Source of the DNA: Lathyrus oleraceus
Taxonomy: Eukaryota; Streptophyta; Magnoliopsida; Fabales; Fabaceae
Assembly (NCBI RefSeq): GCF_024323335.1
Contig: NC_066581.1
Span: 438,557,781 to 438,621,780, forward strand
Length of the DNA stretch: 64,000 nucleotides
Direction of reading: 5' to 3'
The position numbers and the translations under genes are program-made. The notes below the pieces were generated by a model. That model worked only from the letters and a program-made list of their open reading frames with translations, searched no databases and was not told where the DNA came from. Positions 36,551 through 49,683 of this stretch are shown piece after piece; position 1 is the first letter of the stretch; every line of letters starts with the position of its first letter.

Positions 36551-36619
36551 TTCGGCTCTGTTATTGATTTTCAAATCCAACACTTATGTGTAGAGAAGAT
36601 CCAGTGTGAGAAAAACATA

Positions 36620-37747
36620 ATGACTAACAACAATGAAAGAGATAGTTACAACAATAAACCTCCCATTTTTTATGGAGAGAAATTTGATTATTGGAAGGAC
36701 AGAATCAAAAGTTTCTTCCTAAGCTATGACACTGACCTATGGGACATAGTTACAAATGGCTATGAACCACTTGTATTTGATGCTGGCATCACCATTACCA
36801 TAAGTAAAATGACTGATGATCAGAAGTGTGATTTCAAGAATCACCACAAAGCCCTAACAATTTTGTTGAATGCTATATCCTACAATGAATATGAAAAGAT
36901 CACCAACAGGGAAACGACGAAAGAAATGCTTGATTCCTTAAAGATGACTCACGAAGGCAACACTCAAGTCAAAGAGACCAAGGGTCTGGCCCTAATTCAA
37001 AAATATGAAGCCTTTAAAATGGAGGATGATGAAGCTGTAGAGGTAATGTTTTCTAGATTTCAAACTTTAATTGTAGGACTCAAGGTTCTAGACAAGGGCT
37101 ACACAACTGCAGATCATGTCAAAAACATTATCAGAAGCTTGCCAAGGAAGTGGAGACCTATGGTCACTGCCTTGAAGCTATAAAAAGATTTGAATACCTT
37201 AAGCCTGAAAGAACTCATCATCTCCCTCAGGAGTCATGAGATAGAGATATAGGAAGACGGCCCCCAAAAGAAAAGCAAATCCATGGCTCTGAAGTCCATG
37301 TCGGATAGACGAAATCCAGAAAGGAACAAAGCCTTTCAAGATAAAGAAGAAGACAATGATGACTCTGAAAAGGACGATTTTGATGATGAAGAGGAGTTAT
37401 CTCTTCTAACCAGAAGAGTTAAACAACTTTGGAGAAAAAGGAATAACAACTTTAGAAGACCCAGACAGAAGGGAGATTACTCAAAATCAACTTCCAGAAG
37501 CAAACCAAACAAAGAGGTAACCTACTATGAATGTAAAGAACCCGGACATTACAGAAACGAATGTATAAAGCTCAAGAAAGATAGTTCCAAAAAAGAAGGA
37601 TTCAGGAAAACCTCCTTCAAAACCAAAAAGGGACTCATGGCTACCTGGGATGACTCTAAACCTAACGCCTCAAAATCAGACTCTGAAGAGGAACAGGCAA
37701 ATGTTGCATTCATGGCTACCACATCTGGAAGTACATCCGAAAGATAA
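36620..37747 (+). pseudogene. gag: Copia gag with stops
   Basis: ATG 36620, 187 open codons with copia gag features (PPIFYGEKFDYWKDRIKSFF, ALTILLNAISYNEYEKI, NIIRSLPRKWRPMVTAL), then TAA/TAG stops near 37181 and 37250. The same frame runs through a charged region to 37747. The zinc knuckle reads YYECKEPGHYRNEC: the first Cys of the CCHC motif is Tyr. It would form the particle and bind RNA. Confidence 0.85.
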
Positions 37748-38308
37748 TCTGACTCTAAAGAGGTGTTTTCTGATCTCTCATGCTCTGCTTTAGAAGCTTG
37801 TTTATCAGAATCTCTAAGCTCATATCAGAAGCTTCGATAAAAATTCAAGATCCTAAAAAGGGTCCATGAAGAAACTGCTGAAGAATGTGAGAAGCTTGGA
37901 ACAGATGTTTCTGAACATAAAGGAAATATTTTTGTCCTAGAAAAGGAAAATGAATTTTCAAACAAAAAATTCTTAAAAATTAAGAAACTTTTTCCAAAAT
38001 TAAGAAACTTTTTCTAAACGAAAAAGATTTTCAAAAATTTCTGAAAAATGGGCTTGAAAGAAGTAAAATAGCCTCCATGCTTTATGGTGTTTGTCAAAAA
38101 AAGAAAAGAGGAATTGGATATGACTCTGATGAAGATGAGCAAATACCTTCTGCAGGTGACAAACCAAAATCTCCCTTTTCTTATCATTACACACATGCAC
38201 AAATGCAAAGTTTTAATAATCCTAGAAAACCTAAAGTTTCCAGAAACTCTAGGAGAACTAATCATAAAGGACCCAAGAGATTATGGGTACCAAAAGATAA
38301 AATAGTAT
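37748..38308 (+). pseudogene. Copia gag-protease linker, frameshifted
   Basis: Decayed region with coiled-coil-like coding (CEKLGTDVSEHKGNIFVLEKE) and several stops, then the frame of 38077 carrying RGIGYDSDEDEQ and RRTNHKGPKRLWVPKDKI, as in SIRE-type polyproteins. A frameshift near 38310 leads to protease. Confidence 0.6.
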
Positions 38309-38931
38309 ATGTTGTATATATCATATACAGTAGAGTTAAGGCACCAATCATGGTACCTGGACTCTGGATGCTCGCGACACATGATAGGAAGAAAGCATAT
38401 GTTCCAAAGCCTGGAACTTAAAGATGTTGGCTTCGTAGGCTTTGGAGGAAATCAAAAAGGAAGAATTAATGGTTTTGCAATGATTGGTAATGGATCTCTT
38501 CCCTCTATTTTTGATGTTCTTTACGTAGAAGGATTAATTCATAACCTGTTATCCATAAGTCAATTAAGTGACAATCGTTATGATATAATCTTAAATTAAA
38601 AAACATGCAAAGCCATTAATCAGAACAATGGGACAGTTCTTTTCACTGGTAAGAGGAAGAACAACATTTATAAAATTAATCTTTCATATCTAAAATATCA
38701 AAATGTAAAATGTTTAATGGGTGTGGCTTAGACGCTTGGGTCACATTAGCATGAGGAGGATTTCTCAGCTAAATAAACTCGAGTTAGTCAGAGGCCTACC
38801 TAAGTTGAAGTTTTCTTCAGATGCTCTTTGTGAGGCATGTCAGAAAGGAAAATTTTCTAAAAAAACTTTCAAAAATAAAAATGTTGTTTCTACCTCTAAG
38901 CCTCTGGAACTTCTTCATATTGACTTGTTTA
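38309..38931 (+). pseudogene. pol: Copia protease and start of integrase, truncated
   Basis: The protease active-site segment SWYLDSGCSRHMIG is followed by GFVGFGGNQKGRI and LLSISQLSD. A stop at 38597-38599 and others precede the integrase zinc-binding start (RLGHISMRRISQL, LCEACQKGK, LELLHIDLF). The first His of the zinc motif appears as Leu (WLRRLGH). The reverse Ogre begins at 38932, before the integrase core. Confidence 0.8.
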
Positions 38932-41900
38932 TGTAGTGGTAAATTCATGACTATCAAGTTATGGATAAGCTTAATGTCAATAAAACCAGAGTCGCCACCG
39001 CACTTTTATTTTTTCCAAAGGAAAAGGCAAAAGTACGAACAAAACCCAAAGACAATAAGTTTTCAAATCAAAACTAATAAAATGCCAAAGATTACAAGTA
39101 AGGGGGTTGGTTACACAGAGGGAAGGTGTTAGCAGCCAAAGTGTCCGAAATACTCCTAGGGAGCCTTTTTTATATGTGTATGTGTTTTTGGTATAAAATA
39201 TGTTTGAAACAAATAGAGTGTGGGGGTGAGAAAATAATTCATTAATTATGTTTTTGTGTTTGACAAGACCTTCGGACTTGTGCCTACGTACCAACATAAA
39301 ATGAGGGATCAGAACCTCGTAGTTCGTGGTATCAATTTCAAAATGGGTGGACCGCTTTTAATCAAAAGTTAAGTTTAAAAGAGGCACAAAGGGCCCAAAA
39401 GAGTTTGAATGAGTGTTAGTTCTTTTTGTCTTTTAAAATTTTAAGTCAATATGATTAGATTCATTTAAAAGTTTGATTTATGAAAAGAGTTTAAAATCGC
39501 AATGGCAAAAGGCCAAAGTTTCTATTTTGCAATAAAGTCTAATTTTTGAAATCACAAGCACAAAAGATTTTTGAAATCACAAGAACAAAAGATTTTTGAA
39601 AAGGGGGAGAGATTTTAAAATTTAAGAAATGGGAGGAGATGAATAGACTAATCCTAAGCATAAAAATTAAAAGTTAAGAGTTGAAAAGATCTGACCAATG
39701 AGATGCAATCTAACAGACAATAATGACATATAGAAAACCCATTTTTCCTTTGGACTTTGAATCAAGAAATATCAACAATAAATTAGCAATATGGAGGGCA
39801 AGGCATCATATAAAGATAGCCACATCCAAGCAAACAACTTCACAGCTAATAGTCTCTTTGTCTTCTGATGCATCAGATGACATACTCCTTGATTTACTCA
39901 GAATAAGACATTCTACACAAGTTCAAAGTAACAGTTGCATCAAGACCATGTAGTAGATGAATTCATACGAATCCTAATACTTGTATCAGATGAAAGCTCA
40001 AACCACAATAACTTGGTCTCAAAAGTGTTGGCTTTGGCCAAGTCCTTTTGCATAGGGAATGTTGCCTAATTCTTAGTCCAAAAGCTCAAATCAAATCCAA
40101 CAGGCCATACAAACATCTTTTAGGGTTTTTGTTTATTAAGTATTTTAAGGTCCCAAGACCACAAACACAAACAAAATACACAAGCAAATATATACAATCA
40201 CAATATATGGCTCAAATGAGCAAAGTGAAGATGACATAATAATAAACAACTTAAATGATATGTAAATGCCAAATGAAATGGTAATAAGCTTGAATTTAAA
40301 TTGCATAAAGTAAATGACTTCAAAATAAAAAGCAAAAATAATAAAAGGTAGTCAAATGTTAGTTGATTAAATGTTAGTGGTGTTTTTATTTTTAATTGAT
40401 TAAGTTATTCTTTGGAGAACACTCAACCCTCTATTTATAAGCATGGATCCTTGAACCAAGAGATCTTCCATAGGAAAGAGAAAGGTCAAGTTTCCACACA
40501 ATACCATGAAAAGGGGGAGACTTACAATCTCACTAGAATGTTATGCCTTTAAGGTCAAAATTTAGATCTATGTTAAGCAATCGTAATTGGACTTATGTAG
40601 AAGTCACAACTATCTGAGGTTAAGCAATAGAAATTTTGGTGTTAATTCATGTTAGAGATATGGCATAATAAACCATACTCCTAAAATATAACACACACAA
40701 AAAGAAAAGAGATCAAAGGATGAACTTATCTCATCCATACTTGTATTGGTTCATCTAACACAAAGTTATTGATGAACCAATTAGCCTTAGGATATTGAGA
40801 GTTCATTGATCAATGAAAAGGATAGGAGAGAATGGGATTGAAGATGAAGAGGGATGGGAGATGAGAGAAACACAAATTGGTCATGGGAGGAATTTTATCA
40901 AATTAAAATCATTCATTCATTTTGGGAGATGAAATATACATTTCATCAATCCCCTAAACCCAATGATTTTAATTCAACAAAATCAAATCAACCTTGACCA
41001 AGGCCCAAACACATATTCAAACATCACAAGTCAACAAAAATGGCTCAACATAATTTCTACACAAATAATCAATTAACAATTAAATTAAAAATACATTTAA
41101 ATTAAATTTAGTATGGTCAAAACCTAAAACCTATTCAAAACACCAAATAAATGACCAAGAGATTTATCCTAGGTCAAACAAAATCAAAGAACCTTAGACA
41201 AAAAATATCATAATTTTTGAAAAGTCAGAAGTATTTTTAAACAATTAAAAATATGCAATAAAATAATTATATCAAGAAAAATATCAAAAACAATTTTAAT
41301 TCAGAAAATGAAAGAGAAAAATATTTAAATATTTCTGGTGAAAGTCCCATATTTTTTGGATTAAAAATGAAATTAATATGAATTAATGAAAATAAAGCAA
41401 TTAAATTAAAATTTAGAAAATAAAAGAAAATCAGAAAAAACGAGGGCCATCAGATCTCCCTCATTAATTGAGGTGGCAGATCTGATGGCCAATTGTGTAT
41501 CATCCACCATAGTCCATAATCAACGCGCATGCAGGCCTGGTAATCAAATTGGACGTGTGAGATTAGAACATGAGAACCATATCAGATGGCCTAGATTGAT
41601 CCAGCGCACCACCGGAGTCCTAGCTCTGGTCATCTTCTCCGGTGAGGGGCACCAGACTGGTCCAACCAAGACCTCATGAAAAAAGGAAAATGAATACACT
41701 AATTTGAAGGAAAAATGCCCACGAATCTAGATTCAATTTTCTCCAATTCCATGTATATAAAAAGATACATGGATTTGAATTTTGAGGATCACGAACTGAG
41801 TTGCTTTGATTTGACCTCAAAGAAACTTAATCTTCTTGCCTACTTTGATAGGACTTCAGACAAACAAAAATCACAAAGAATGGTGAAGAATTGAGGGAGA

Positions 41901-43606
41901 ATCGAAGAGATAAAGTTTCTGAAAATTTACCTTTAATGGAGCTTCAAACTTGCTCGAACTTGATTCTAATTGTGCTTGGCCTTGCTTCAAAACCTTGTTG
42001 GAAGTGATTAGGATCAATAAAAGGTCCGGACTCTTGGAGTTTCAATCTCAAAACAGATGGAGATTTGAAACTCGATTTTCAAAGAAAACCTTCAAGATTA
42101 TCCTTGAATGGTGAGGGTTTGGGATTGCAGGTTCAAAGCTTGGGCATGAGGTCCTTAATTCTGAGCAATGATTGTCTTATTTATAGCCAAGGAGATTCAT
42201 TTCCACACACTTCCAAATTTTGCAAAAATGAGTAATTCTATCTGCATGCTTGCATGGGCGTGTGATAGGCCCATCAAGTAATGTATTCTGGTCCTAAAAT
42301 GAGTGAGAATCATGTTGAAATCATGTTCCAAAGCCATGCATTCGTGTATGAAATGAGGAAGTGAAAATCATCCAAATGGTTCCTCACATTGCACCCATGT
42401 GCAAGTCCTTCATCCTTTGGAAAAGTGAGATGATCTTGAACTTTTTGGAAAGGTGGGATCAAGGGGAACAACTTTCATGTTGAACACATTTTCATTTGAA
42501 GCTTGGATCATGATGAATTTTGAGGTGGAAGTTTGGAAAATCAAACATATTTGAAAATTTTCTATGACCCAAGTCAAATCTTCACTTCTTCCATCTTGAA
42601 TAACTTTTTCTATGGACTTAAAATGAGAAAAGTTCCTTCATCAAAGTTGTATATATTTAAAACCTGTTCAATTTGTTCACATATTTGATCTCATTTGGAT
42701 TTGGCATGAAGGCGTTTTGCATTTTAGAAGTTGAGGAAAATCACTTGTTCAATGGTATTGGCCGAAAATGACCTATAATGTTTCCTCTTGGAACATGCAA
42801 TTTCAAGTTGAATTTGAACTTCTTCCAAACACCAAAGTTTAAGTAGACGTCTAGAATTTGACCATTGAATTTGAATGATTTCATCTCATAAAAATTGAGG
42901 AAGTTATGGTCTTGGGAAGTTGACCTCCAAACTAGGGTTCTGACAAAATGACCTATAATCTTTCACCATAAAAAATGAATTTCCATGCAAGATAGGGTCT
43001 AGGGAACCCCAGTTTTGATCAGTTGACTTTCTCCGATCAACTACCATGAACCATCATGATAGCTTGAAATTCTATTGATTTTTGGGACTCATGGAGGATC
43101 ATATATGTATAGGATGATGAAATATGAAGTATCCCTTGAAATATTTGATCAATTGTTGAAGAAACGTGTTGAAGAAGTTACACAAGACACCCAGAGGAAT
43201 TAGGGTTTCCAAGGCAAACAAACTCCAAACTCTTGATGATTTCTTGATAAAAATGATATCTGAATATCATGGAGATCCATATATGATGCTTAGAGCCAAT
43301 GTCAATCATTTCTTGATTGAACTCCATGCATTGAGGGTCTTAAACCCTAGATATGAGCTTGATAGAGCATAGATGAGCACAAACACTACCTATAAAAGCA
43401 ACAAACTATACATTGACATATTTTTGGTATTTTGGTTAGTAAATAATAAAAAATAAAGTATGATACAATAAAATGTGTGCTTAGTGATCTCTATCAATGC
43501 AAACCCCATGGATGAGGGGTAAGGAGGATGCCAATTTGTGATCCCAATGCCAATGCATATGATGAGATAGCATGAGGGATCTTAGGGTCAAAATTGGGGT
43601 CTTACA
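38932..43606 (-). repeat. 3' LTR of reverse Ogre (4.7 kb)
   Basis: On + it starts TGTAGTGGTAAATTC and ends TTGGGGTCTTACA, the reverse complement of the Ogre LTR ends. It contains the primer-site look-alike (38997-38986), the hairpin block (39262-39330) and the region of the TATA box near 42180. It would pair with the + LTRs at 30724 and 47546. Confidence 0.9.
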
Positions 43607-43620
43607 GCTGGCCCTATTTA
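43607..43620 (-). other. Polypurine tract of reverse Ogre
   Basis: On - the sequence TAAATAGGGCCAGC precedes TGTAAGACCCC. It corresponds to ATAGGGGCAGC of the element at 54227. Confidence 0.65.
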
Positions 43621-46269
43621 AGGACGTTATAGCTAAGGAGATGAAGGTTTAAATCTTCGTATCGACTCAATAAAATGGACTTAAATAACAACATAGAAAG
43701 AAATATTGGTCCCTAAGATACCTCATGATGCATATGATATGAAAGGTTAAAAATAATCTCTGTAGGGAAAATGTTGCCTCAAAGAAAAAGAATCCGAAGA
43801 GACTGAAAGTCCGTAGGAGCAAAATGCATTCCATAAGGAAAACTCATTGGGGAGACAGAGACTCTGGGGATAAAAAGTTGTGCGTAGGCCAGGCTACGAC
43901 TTAAAAACTGTTGGGGATACGAGGGTAATTCCATGAAAATAAATCAATGGAAAGACTCAGCCGGGGATAAAGGAAAAAATTTGCAGGGGAAATGGGTAAA
44001 TTAGAACCAAACTGAAATACTCGAGCCAAACAGGAAATGGCAATTTCGCTAGGGAAATACGCACTCAAACTCAACTGAGGAAGAATGAACTTCAACATAG
44101 GAGTACTAGAATTACATTACCTACTACAAGTTACTGGGTAAGGAGATAACATAATCTGATAGAGACGCATCTGTTACCGGTTAGGGTAAACATATCAAGG
44201 ATGGCTTGTTGAGGGAAATATGAGGTGTGTTCATTACCAGTTACTAGGTAAGAATAACCTGCTGGGGAAAATATCAAATAGGATTTACAACTACTGGTTA
44301 CTAGGAAGAAGATCAAAGAGAGGAGGAAACCCATCATCGGTTAGGATGAACATATCAAGGATTAACTCTCTAAGAAGAATATCTGTCATGGGTTAGGATG
44401 AACATATCAAGGATATACTTCCGGGGAAAATTAGGAATTATATCTATCAGTTACTGGATAAAATACCGAAAAGAGAATATCTGTCACCGGTTAGGATGAA
44501 CATATGAAGGATAGACTCGGAAGGGAAAACAGGATTTACAACTACCGATTACTGGACAGAAGACCGAAAAAGAGAAGGAAACTCGTCATCGGTTAGGCTG
44601 AACATATCAAGGCTTAACTCTCTGGGGAATGAAATAGGGATTACAACTACCTTTTTACTGGGTAGAAAACCAAAAAAAGAGAAGAAACCCGTCATCGGTT
44701 AGGATGAACATATCAAGGATTAAAACTATGGGGAATGAAATAGGGATTACAACTACCTTTTTACTGGGTAGAAACTAAAAAGAGAATATCTATCACTGGT
44801 TAAAGTGAACATATCAAGGATAGACTCAAAAGGAAAGAATATTCGTCATCGGTTAGGATGAACATATCAAGGATAAACTACCTAGGGAAACGTAAAATGA
44901 ATCCACTTAGGGGAACATATCAAGGTAGATTAATATTATTGGTTATTGGGGTAAGAGTAAGGTACTCTCAAATCGAGAAGAATATCACCAAGTTACTAGG
45001 TAATAGACACTTAGGGGACCAAAGCATCTATCTAGGTAACAGCTAGAAAGAAATGGTCAAATAAAGACTCGACCCGGTGAGGATATAACTCAGGGGAAGT
45101 GGTTCCATCCAGATAATCAACTTGGGAGGAAGCTAAAATAATAATTATCCATGAGGAAATAACTTAGTGGGGAATGAGAAATGTTAAATTCTTTATGCTT
45201 ATGGGGCTAACCCTCTACAATTGAAGGAGGACGAACACACCAAATCTGCGTGTGGGGAAAGATACCACCACAATAGGGAATCAAATGCAATAATAATGTA
45301 ATAACATAATACCTGATATATAAATGTATATATGTATATGTATATGATTGATGATTATGTTAACAAAGCAATCACGAAGGATACAAATGTCACTGATCTG
45401 AATCATCGCTACAACACTCGACTAATCTCGACAGGATAGAGGCATCATCTAGAGAAAAATATAGGGATGGACATAAATCATCCATCACAAAATAGCTCGA
45501 CCCTGATGGAGGAAAGAGAAAATATGTGCTAAGGATCTGCGTCATCAACTCTGCGAGGAATTTTAGGTCAACACCATACTAAATTGGGAGACAACCTTGC
45601 AGAGGACTAAAATTACTGCTCAAGAATCAGTGTTGGTGGGGTTCAAGAGTGAAATTTTATGGAAACTTGAGGGGAATAAAATATATGTGTTGAATCTATG
45701 CAAACCGATGAGAATGCGTGCCTACAACTCAACTGGTGAGGCGAACACAAAACTAGGTGGGAGAAACTAAATTACTGTTGGGAAGGAAAAGATGACCAAA
45801 CCAACTGCTTGGGGAGGACGAACAGTGCTCCGTACATTAGGACTCACCTGTTCTCAGACTGTTGTTGATATTCCTTACTGAAATCGATTGTTGTTTTTTT
45901 ACGTAATTGCTTTTATTATTTTAAGAAAAATTATTTTGATTATTAAATTCAAACATTGAAATTATCATCATAAAAAATCAAATCCTATTTAGCTGAAAGA
46001 TAAATAAGAGTAGAAACAATTAGATAAAAAGCTCAACTTTATTAAATAGAATGATGGCTTGTAAATGACAAGACTCCACAGATCTTTACAAAAGTTGAAA
46101 AATGGTAATTTATATGGAAAAGGGCTACATTGAATACAATGATCACTAATCTTTCTACCAACTTCAATATCCACTATGCTCTTGGCTTTAGTCGAGAATG
46201 ATGAACCAGAACTGACTGGCTTTCTCAAAACAACTCCCAAGACTAGAGATCAACCGAATGTAGTTACTT
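43621..46269 (-). repeat. 3' UTR of reverse Ogre with diverged repeats
   Basis: No gene. On +, 44150-44960 holds about ten copies of a GGTTAGGATGAACATATCAAGGAT motif alternating with ACAACTACC...TTACTGG blocks, the reverse complement of 26640-27310. 45300-46270 is A/T-rich unique sequence matching 25381-26640 reversed. Confidence 0.8.
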
Positions 46270-46392
46270 GCCTTAATCCCTAATTTTTGCCTAGATTTTC
46301 CCAAGGTGGGGTACTCAACCTACCGAGATAAATTTTCTATCCATCGAGACGCTCATTTTTGCCTAAACCTCCCTTTCAGGTTTTTGACTTAG
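46270..46392 (-). other. Stem-loop array after pol stop, reverse Ogre
   Basis: On -, 18 bp after the stop: CTAAGTC pairs with GGTTTAG around CCT-GAAA-GGG; then GATA/TATC; then TAGGTT pairs with AATCTA around CCCC/GGGA. G-T pairs replace some of the G-C and A-T pairs of the other copies. Confidence 0.55.
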
Positions 46393-46410
46393 TGAGCTGT
46401 TCTTTTCCTT

Positions 46411-47545
46411 TTAGGAGAAGTATTTATTGACTGCATCGACAATCACAGGACAAGTGAACTCTTCACCATCCATAGTTGTGAGAATCAAAGCGCCGCTTGA
46501 AAAGACTCTCTTAACAACATATGGGCATTCATAGTTCGGAGTCCATTTGCCCCTAGCATCTGGTTTGAAAGATAAAATCTTCTTGAGCACAAGGTCACCT
46601 TCTCTGAACACATAAGGCTTGACCTTCTTATCAAATACCTTTTTCATTCTCTGCTGATATAACTGACCATGACACATAGCAGTCAATCTCTTCTCTTCAA
46701 TCAAATTCAGCTTGTCATACCTAGTCGGACACCATTCAGCTTCAGTGAACTTAGCTTCCATCAAAACATTCAATGATGGGATATAAACCTCCACGGGGGG
46801 AACAACCTCCATACTGTAAACACGAGAGAAAAGGGTTTCCCCCGTTGAAGTGCGGATAGATGTACGGTACCCATGCAAAGCAAATGGGATCATTTCATGC
46901 CAATCTTTGTATGTCACAACCATTTTCTAAATGATCTTCTTGATGTTATTATTTGCAGCTTCAACAGCCCCATTCATCTTAGGTCTGTAAGGAGAAGAAT
47001 TATGGTGTGCAATCTTGAAGTCTTTGCAAAGATCTTCCACCATGTTATTGTTCAAGTTCGGTCCATTATCAGTAATGATCTTACTCGGCACACCATACCG
47101 ACATATAATCTAATTATTGATAAACCTTACAATAACATGCTTGGTTACATTTGAATACGATTCTTCTTCAACCCACTTTGTGAAGTAGTCAATGGCCACA
47201 AAATAAAATGATGTTTGTTCGAAGCTTTAGGCTCAATCATGCCAATCACATCAATTCCCGACATGGAGAAGGGCCATGGAGAGGAAATGACATTCAACAG
47301 TGTCAGAGGAACATGAATTTTTTTTGCATTAATTTGACATTTGTGGCATTTCTTCACAAACTTGCAACAATCATATTCCATTGTCAGCCAATAGTAACTT
47401 GCTCTCAACATTTTCATAGCCATAACTTGTCCATTGGAGTGAGTACCAAAGGAACCTTCAGGGAACTCAGTCATCAATAAGTCTGCTTCGTTTCTATCTA
47501 TGCATCTTAGCAGAACCATATCAAAGTTTCTCTTGTAAAGCACAT
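46411..47545 (-). pseudogene. pol: Integrase C-terminal two thirds, reverse Ogre
   Basis: On -, from 47545: VLYKRNFDMVLLRCIDRNEAD, FVKKCHKCQ (both Cys kept, one upstream His now Asn) and SGIDVIGMIEPKAS. A frameshift near 47170 follows, and a TAG near 46926 precedes the open stretch 46923-46411 with YKDWHEMIPFALHGYRTSIR, LYQQRMKKVFDKKVKP and KILSFKPDARGKWTPNY, ending VNKYFS. Its start is cut by the LTR at 47546; the first codons of the open frame come from that LTR. Confidence 0.85.
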
Positions 47546-49220
47546 TGTAAGACCCCAATTTTGACCCTAAGATCCCGCATGTTATCTCATCATATACATT
47601 GGCATTGGGATCACACCTTGGCCTCTTCCTTACCCATAATTCATTGGGTTGGAATTAGGAGAGATCACTAAGCACATTTGATTATATCATACTTTGTTTT
47701 TCATTATCTAATAACCAAAATACCAAAGATATGTCAATATATAGTTTGTTGCTTTTGTAGGTAATGTATATGCTCACATATGCTCTATCAAGCTCATATT
47801 TAGGGTTTGCAACCCTCAGTGCAAGGAGTTCAATCAAGAAATCATTAACATTGGCTATAAGTATCATATATGGATCCCCATGATCTTCACATACTATTTT
47901 GATCAAGAAATCATCAAGAGTTTGAAACTTGTTTGCCTTAGAAACCCTAATTCATCTAGGTATCTTGTGTGACTTCTTCAATAAGTTTCTTCAACAATTG
48001 ATCAAATATTTTAAGGGATACTTCACATTACATCATCTTATGCATATATGATCCTCCATGAGTCCCAAAAGTCAAGATAATATCAAGCTAGCAAGATGGT
48101 TCACGGTGGTTGACCATAGAAAGTCAACTAGTAAAAACTGGGGTTCCCTATACCCTATCTCCTACAATATTTGTCATATGAAAATGATTCCAATAGAAAT
48201 GTTACCCAAAATTAAATTACAAATAACTTTCATGTTTAAGTCTAGAGCTAGTTTGGCTTGGAAATTCATTTTTTATGGTGAAAGATTATAGCTCATTTTG
48301 TCTAAACCCTACTTTGGAGGTCAACTTCCCAAGACAATAACTTGCTCAATTTCTATGAGATGAAAGACATTCAAACTCCATGATCAAATTCAAGAATTAT
48401 ACTTCAACATTTATGTTTGGAGGAAGTTTAAATTCATCTTGAAAATGCATGTGCCAAGAGGAAAGATTATAGGTCATTTTAGGCGAATACCATTGAACAA
48501 GTGATTTTCCTCAACTTCTAAAATGCATAACGTTTTCATGCCAAATCCAAATGAGGTAAGATTTTTTATCAAATTTAAGAGGTTTGAAAGAGATACAACT
48601 TTGATGAAGTAACGTTTCTCATTTGAAGTCCATAGAAAAAGTTATTCAAGGTGGAAGAAGTGAACATTTGACTTGGGACTAAGAAAGTTTTCAAATATGT
48701 TTGATTTCCCAATTTTCCACCTTAAAATTCATCATGATCCATGCTTAAAATGAAAAAGTGTTCAACATAAACATTGTTCCCCTTGATCTCACCTTTCCAA
48801 AAAGTCCAAGATCATCTCATTTGGCCAAAGTATGAAGGACTTGCGCATGGGTGCATTATGAAGAACCATTTGGATGATTTCCACTTCCACTTTTCATACA
48901 CGATTGCATGGCTTACGAACATGAATCCAGCATGGCTCTCACTCAATTTTGGATCAGATTATATCACTTGATGGGCCTGGCACACGCCCATGCAAGCATG
49001 CAACATAATTACTCAAAATTTTCCGAAATTGGAAGTGTGTAGAAATCAATCTCATGGCCTATAAATAAGACCCTCATTGCTCAGAATTAAGGACCTCATG
49101 CCCAAGCTTTGAACCTGCAATCCCAAACCCTCACCATTGAAGGATACGCTTGAAGATTTTGTTTGAAAATCGAGTTTCAATTCTCCATCTTTTTGAGATT
49201 GAAACTCCAAGAGTCCATAC
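47546..49220 (+). repeat. Third Ogre LTR, first 1.7 kb
   Basis: Starts TGTAAGACCCCAATTTTG after CACAT and follows the 5' LTR at 10967 to about its position 12545. It is cut at 49220 by the next element after the sequence CCATAC. Its TATA box is at 49060-49067. It is the left end of an Ogre or of a solo LTR; the rest is outside the window. Confidence 0.85.
49060..49067 (+). promoter_or_regulatory. TATA box of third Ogre LTR
   Basis: TATAAATA after TCATGGCC. The next element starts 154 bp downstream, so any transcript would run antisense into it. Confidence 0.65.
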
Positions 49221-49542
49221 TGTCGCATTACGCGAAAAACCGGCGGGAAAACAAGAACAACAGAGCCGCCACCGTGCGTTATTTATCCCAAAAAGAGGGA
49301 AAGGAAACGCTCAGAGTAAACCTGGGAAAATACGTGGTCTCGCGACCAAAGAGAATGGGATCGGGAGTCGGTTATGCGAAGGGAAGGTATTAGCACCCCT
49401 ACGCATCCGTCGTACTCGACGGGATCCATGCACAATAGGAAGGGAAATTGGTTGCTAAAACACTACTCAAACACACATCTACACAGGCTGAAAGAGACAC
49501 AAGAAAACAGACAAGACTGACTCGGCAGGATATTGCATCCTG

Positions 49543-49590
49543 GGCCTACTTAGTCTATCAGGCATAGACATCAGAGTCAAAGTAGTTCGG
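49543..49590 (-). other. LTR hairpin block, copy A
   Basis: GTCTAT (49553-49558) pairs with ATAGAC (49564-49569). On + it is preceded by CCTACTTA and followed by ATCAGAG and GTAGTTCGG. Confidence 0.65.
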
Positions 49591-49633
49591 ACCGGAGAAA
49601 ACGACACATGCTCGCTAGGATGTCGCATCCTAT

Positions 49634-49683
49634 GCATACGTATCTCCTTTGGACGAAGGAGAATCAGAGCATTCGTAGCTCGG
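49634..49683 (-). other. LTR hairpin block, copy B
   Basis: TCTCCTT (49643-49649) pairs with AAGGAGA (49656-49662). On + it is flanked by CATACGTA and ATCAGAG...CGTAGCTCGG. Confidence 0.7.

Larger units (their letters stand above)
35455..38931 (+). mobile_element. SIRE/Maximus-like Ty1/copia element, truncated
   Basis: LTR, initiator-Met primer site, gag, protease and the start of integrase, in the copia order of protease then integrase. It is cut at 38931 by the reverse Ogre; its RT, RNase H and 3' LTR are not in the window. The SIRE assignment rests on LTR and gag appearance. Confidence 0.8.
38932..47545 (-). mobile_element. Second Ogre element, reverse, 3' part
   Basis: Reading leftwards: integrase fragment, stem-loop array, repeat-rich 3' UTR, polypurine tract and a complete 3' LTR. 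It is interrupted at 47545 within the start of integrase by another Ogre LTR; the rest presumably lies beyond the window. Its left target base set is GTTTA at 38927-38931; the partner is not visible. Confidence 0.85.

Noticed and set aside
38077..38421. Open frame through the copia protease reading APIMVPGLWMLATHD
   Set aside because: Its 3' part is a shadow of the true protease frame (SWYLDSGCSRHM); only the 5' part before about 38310 is likely real.
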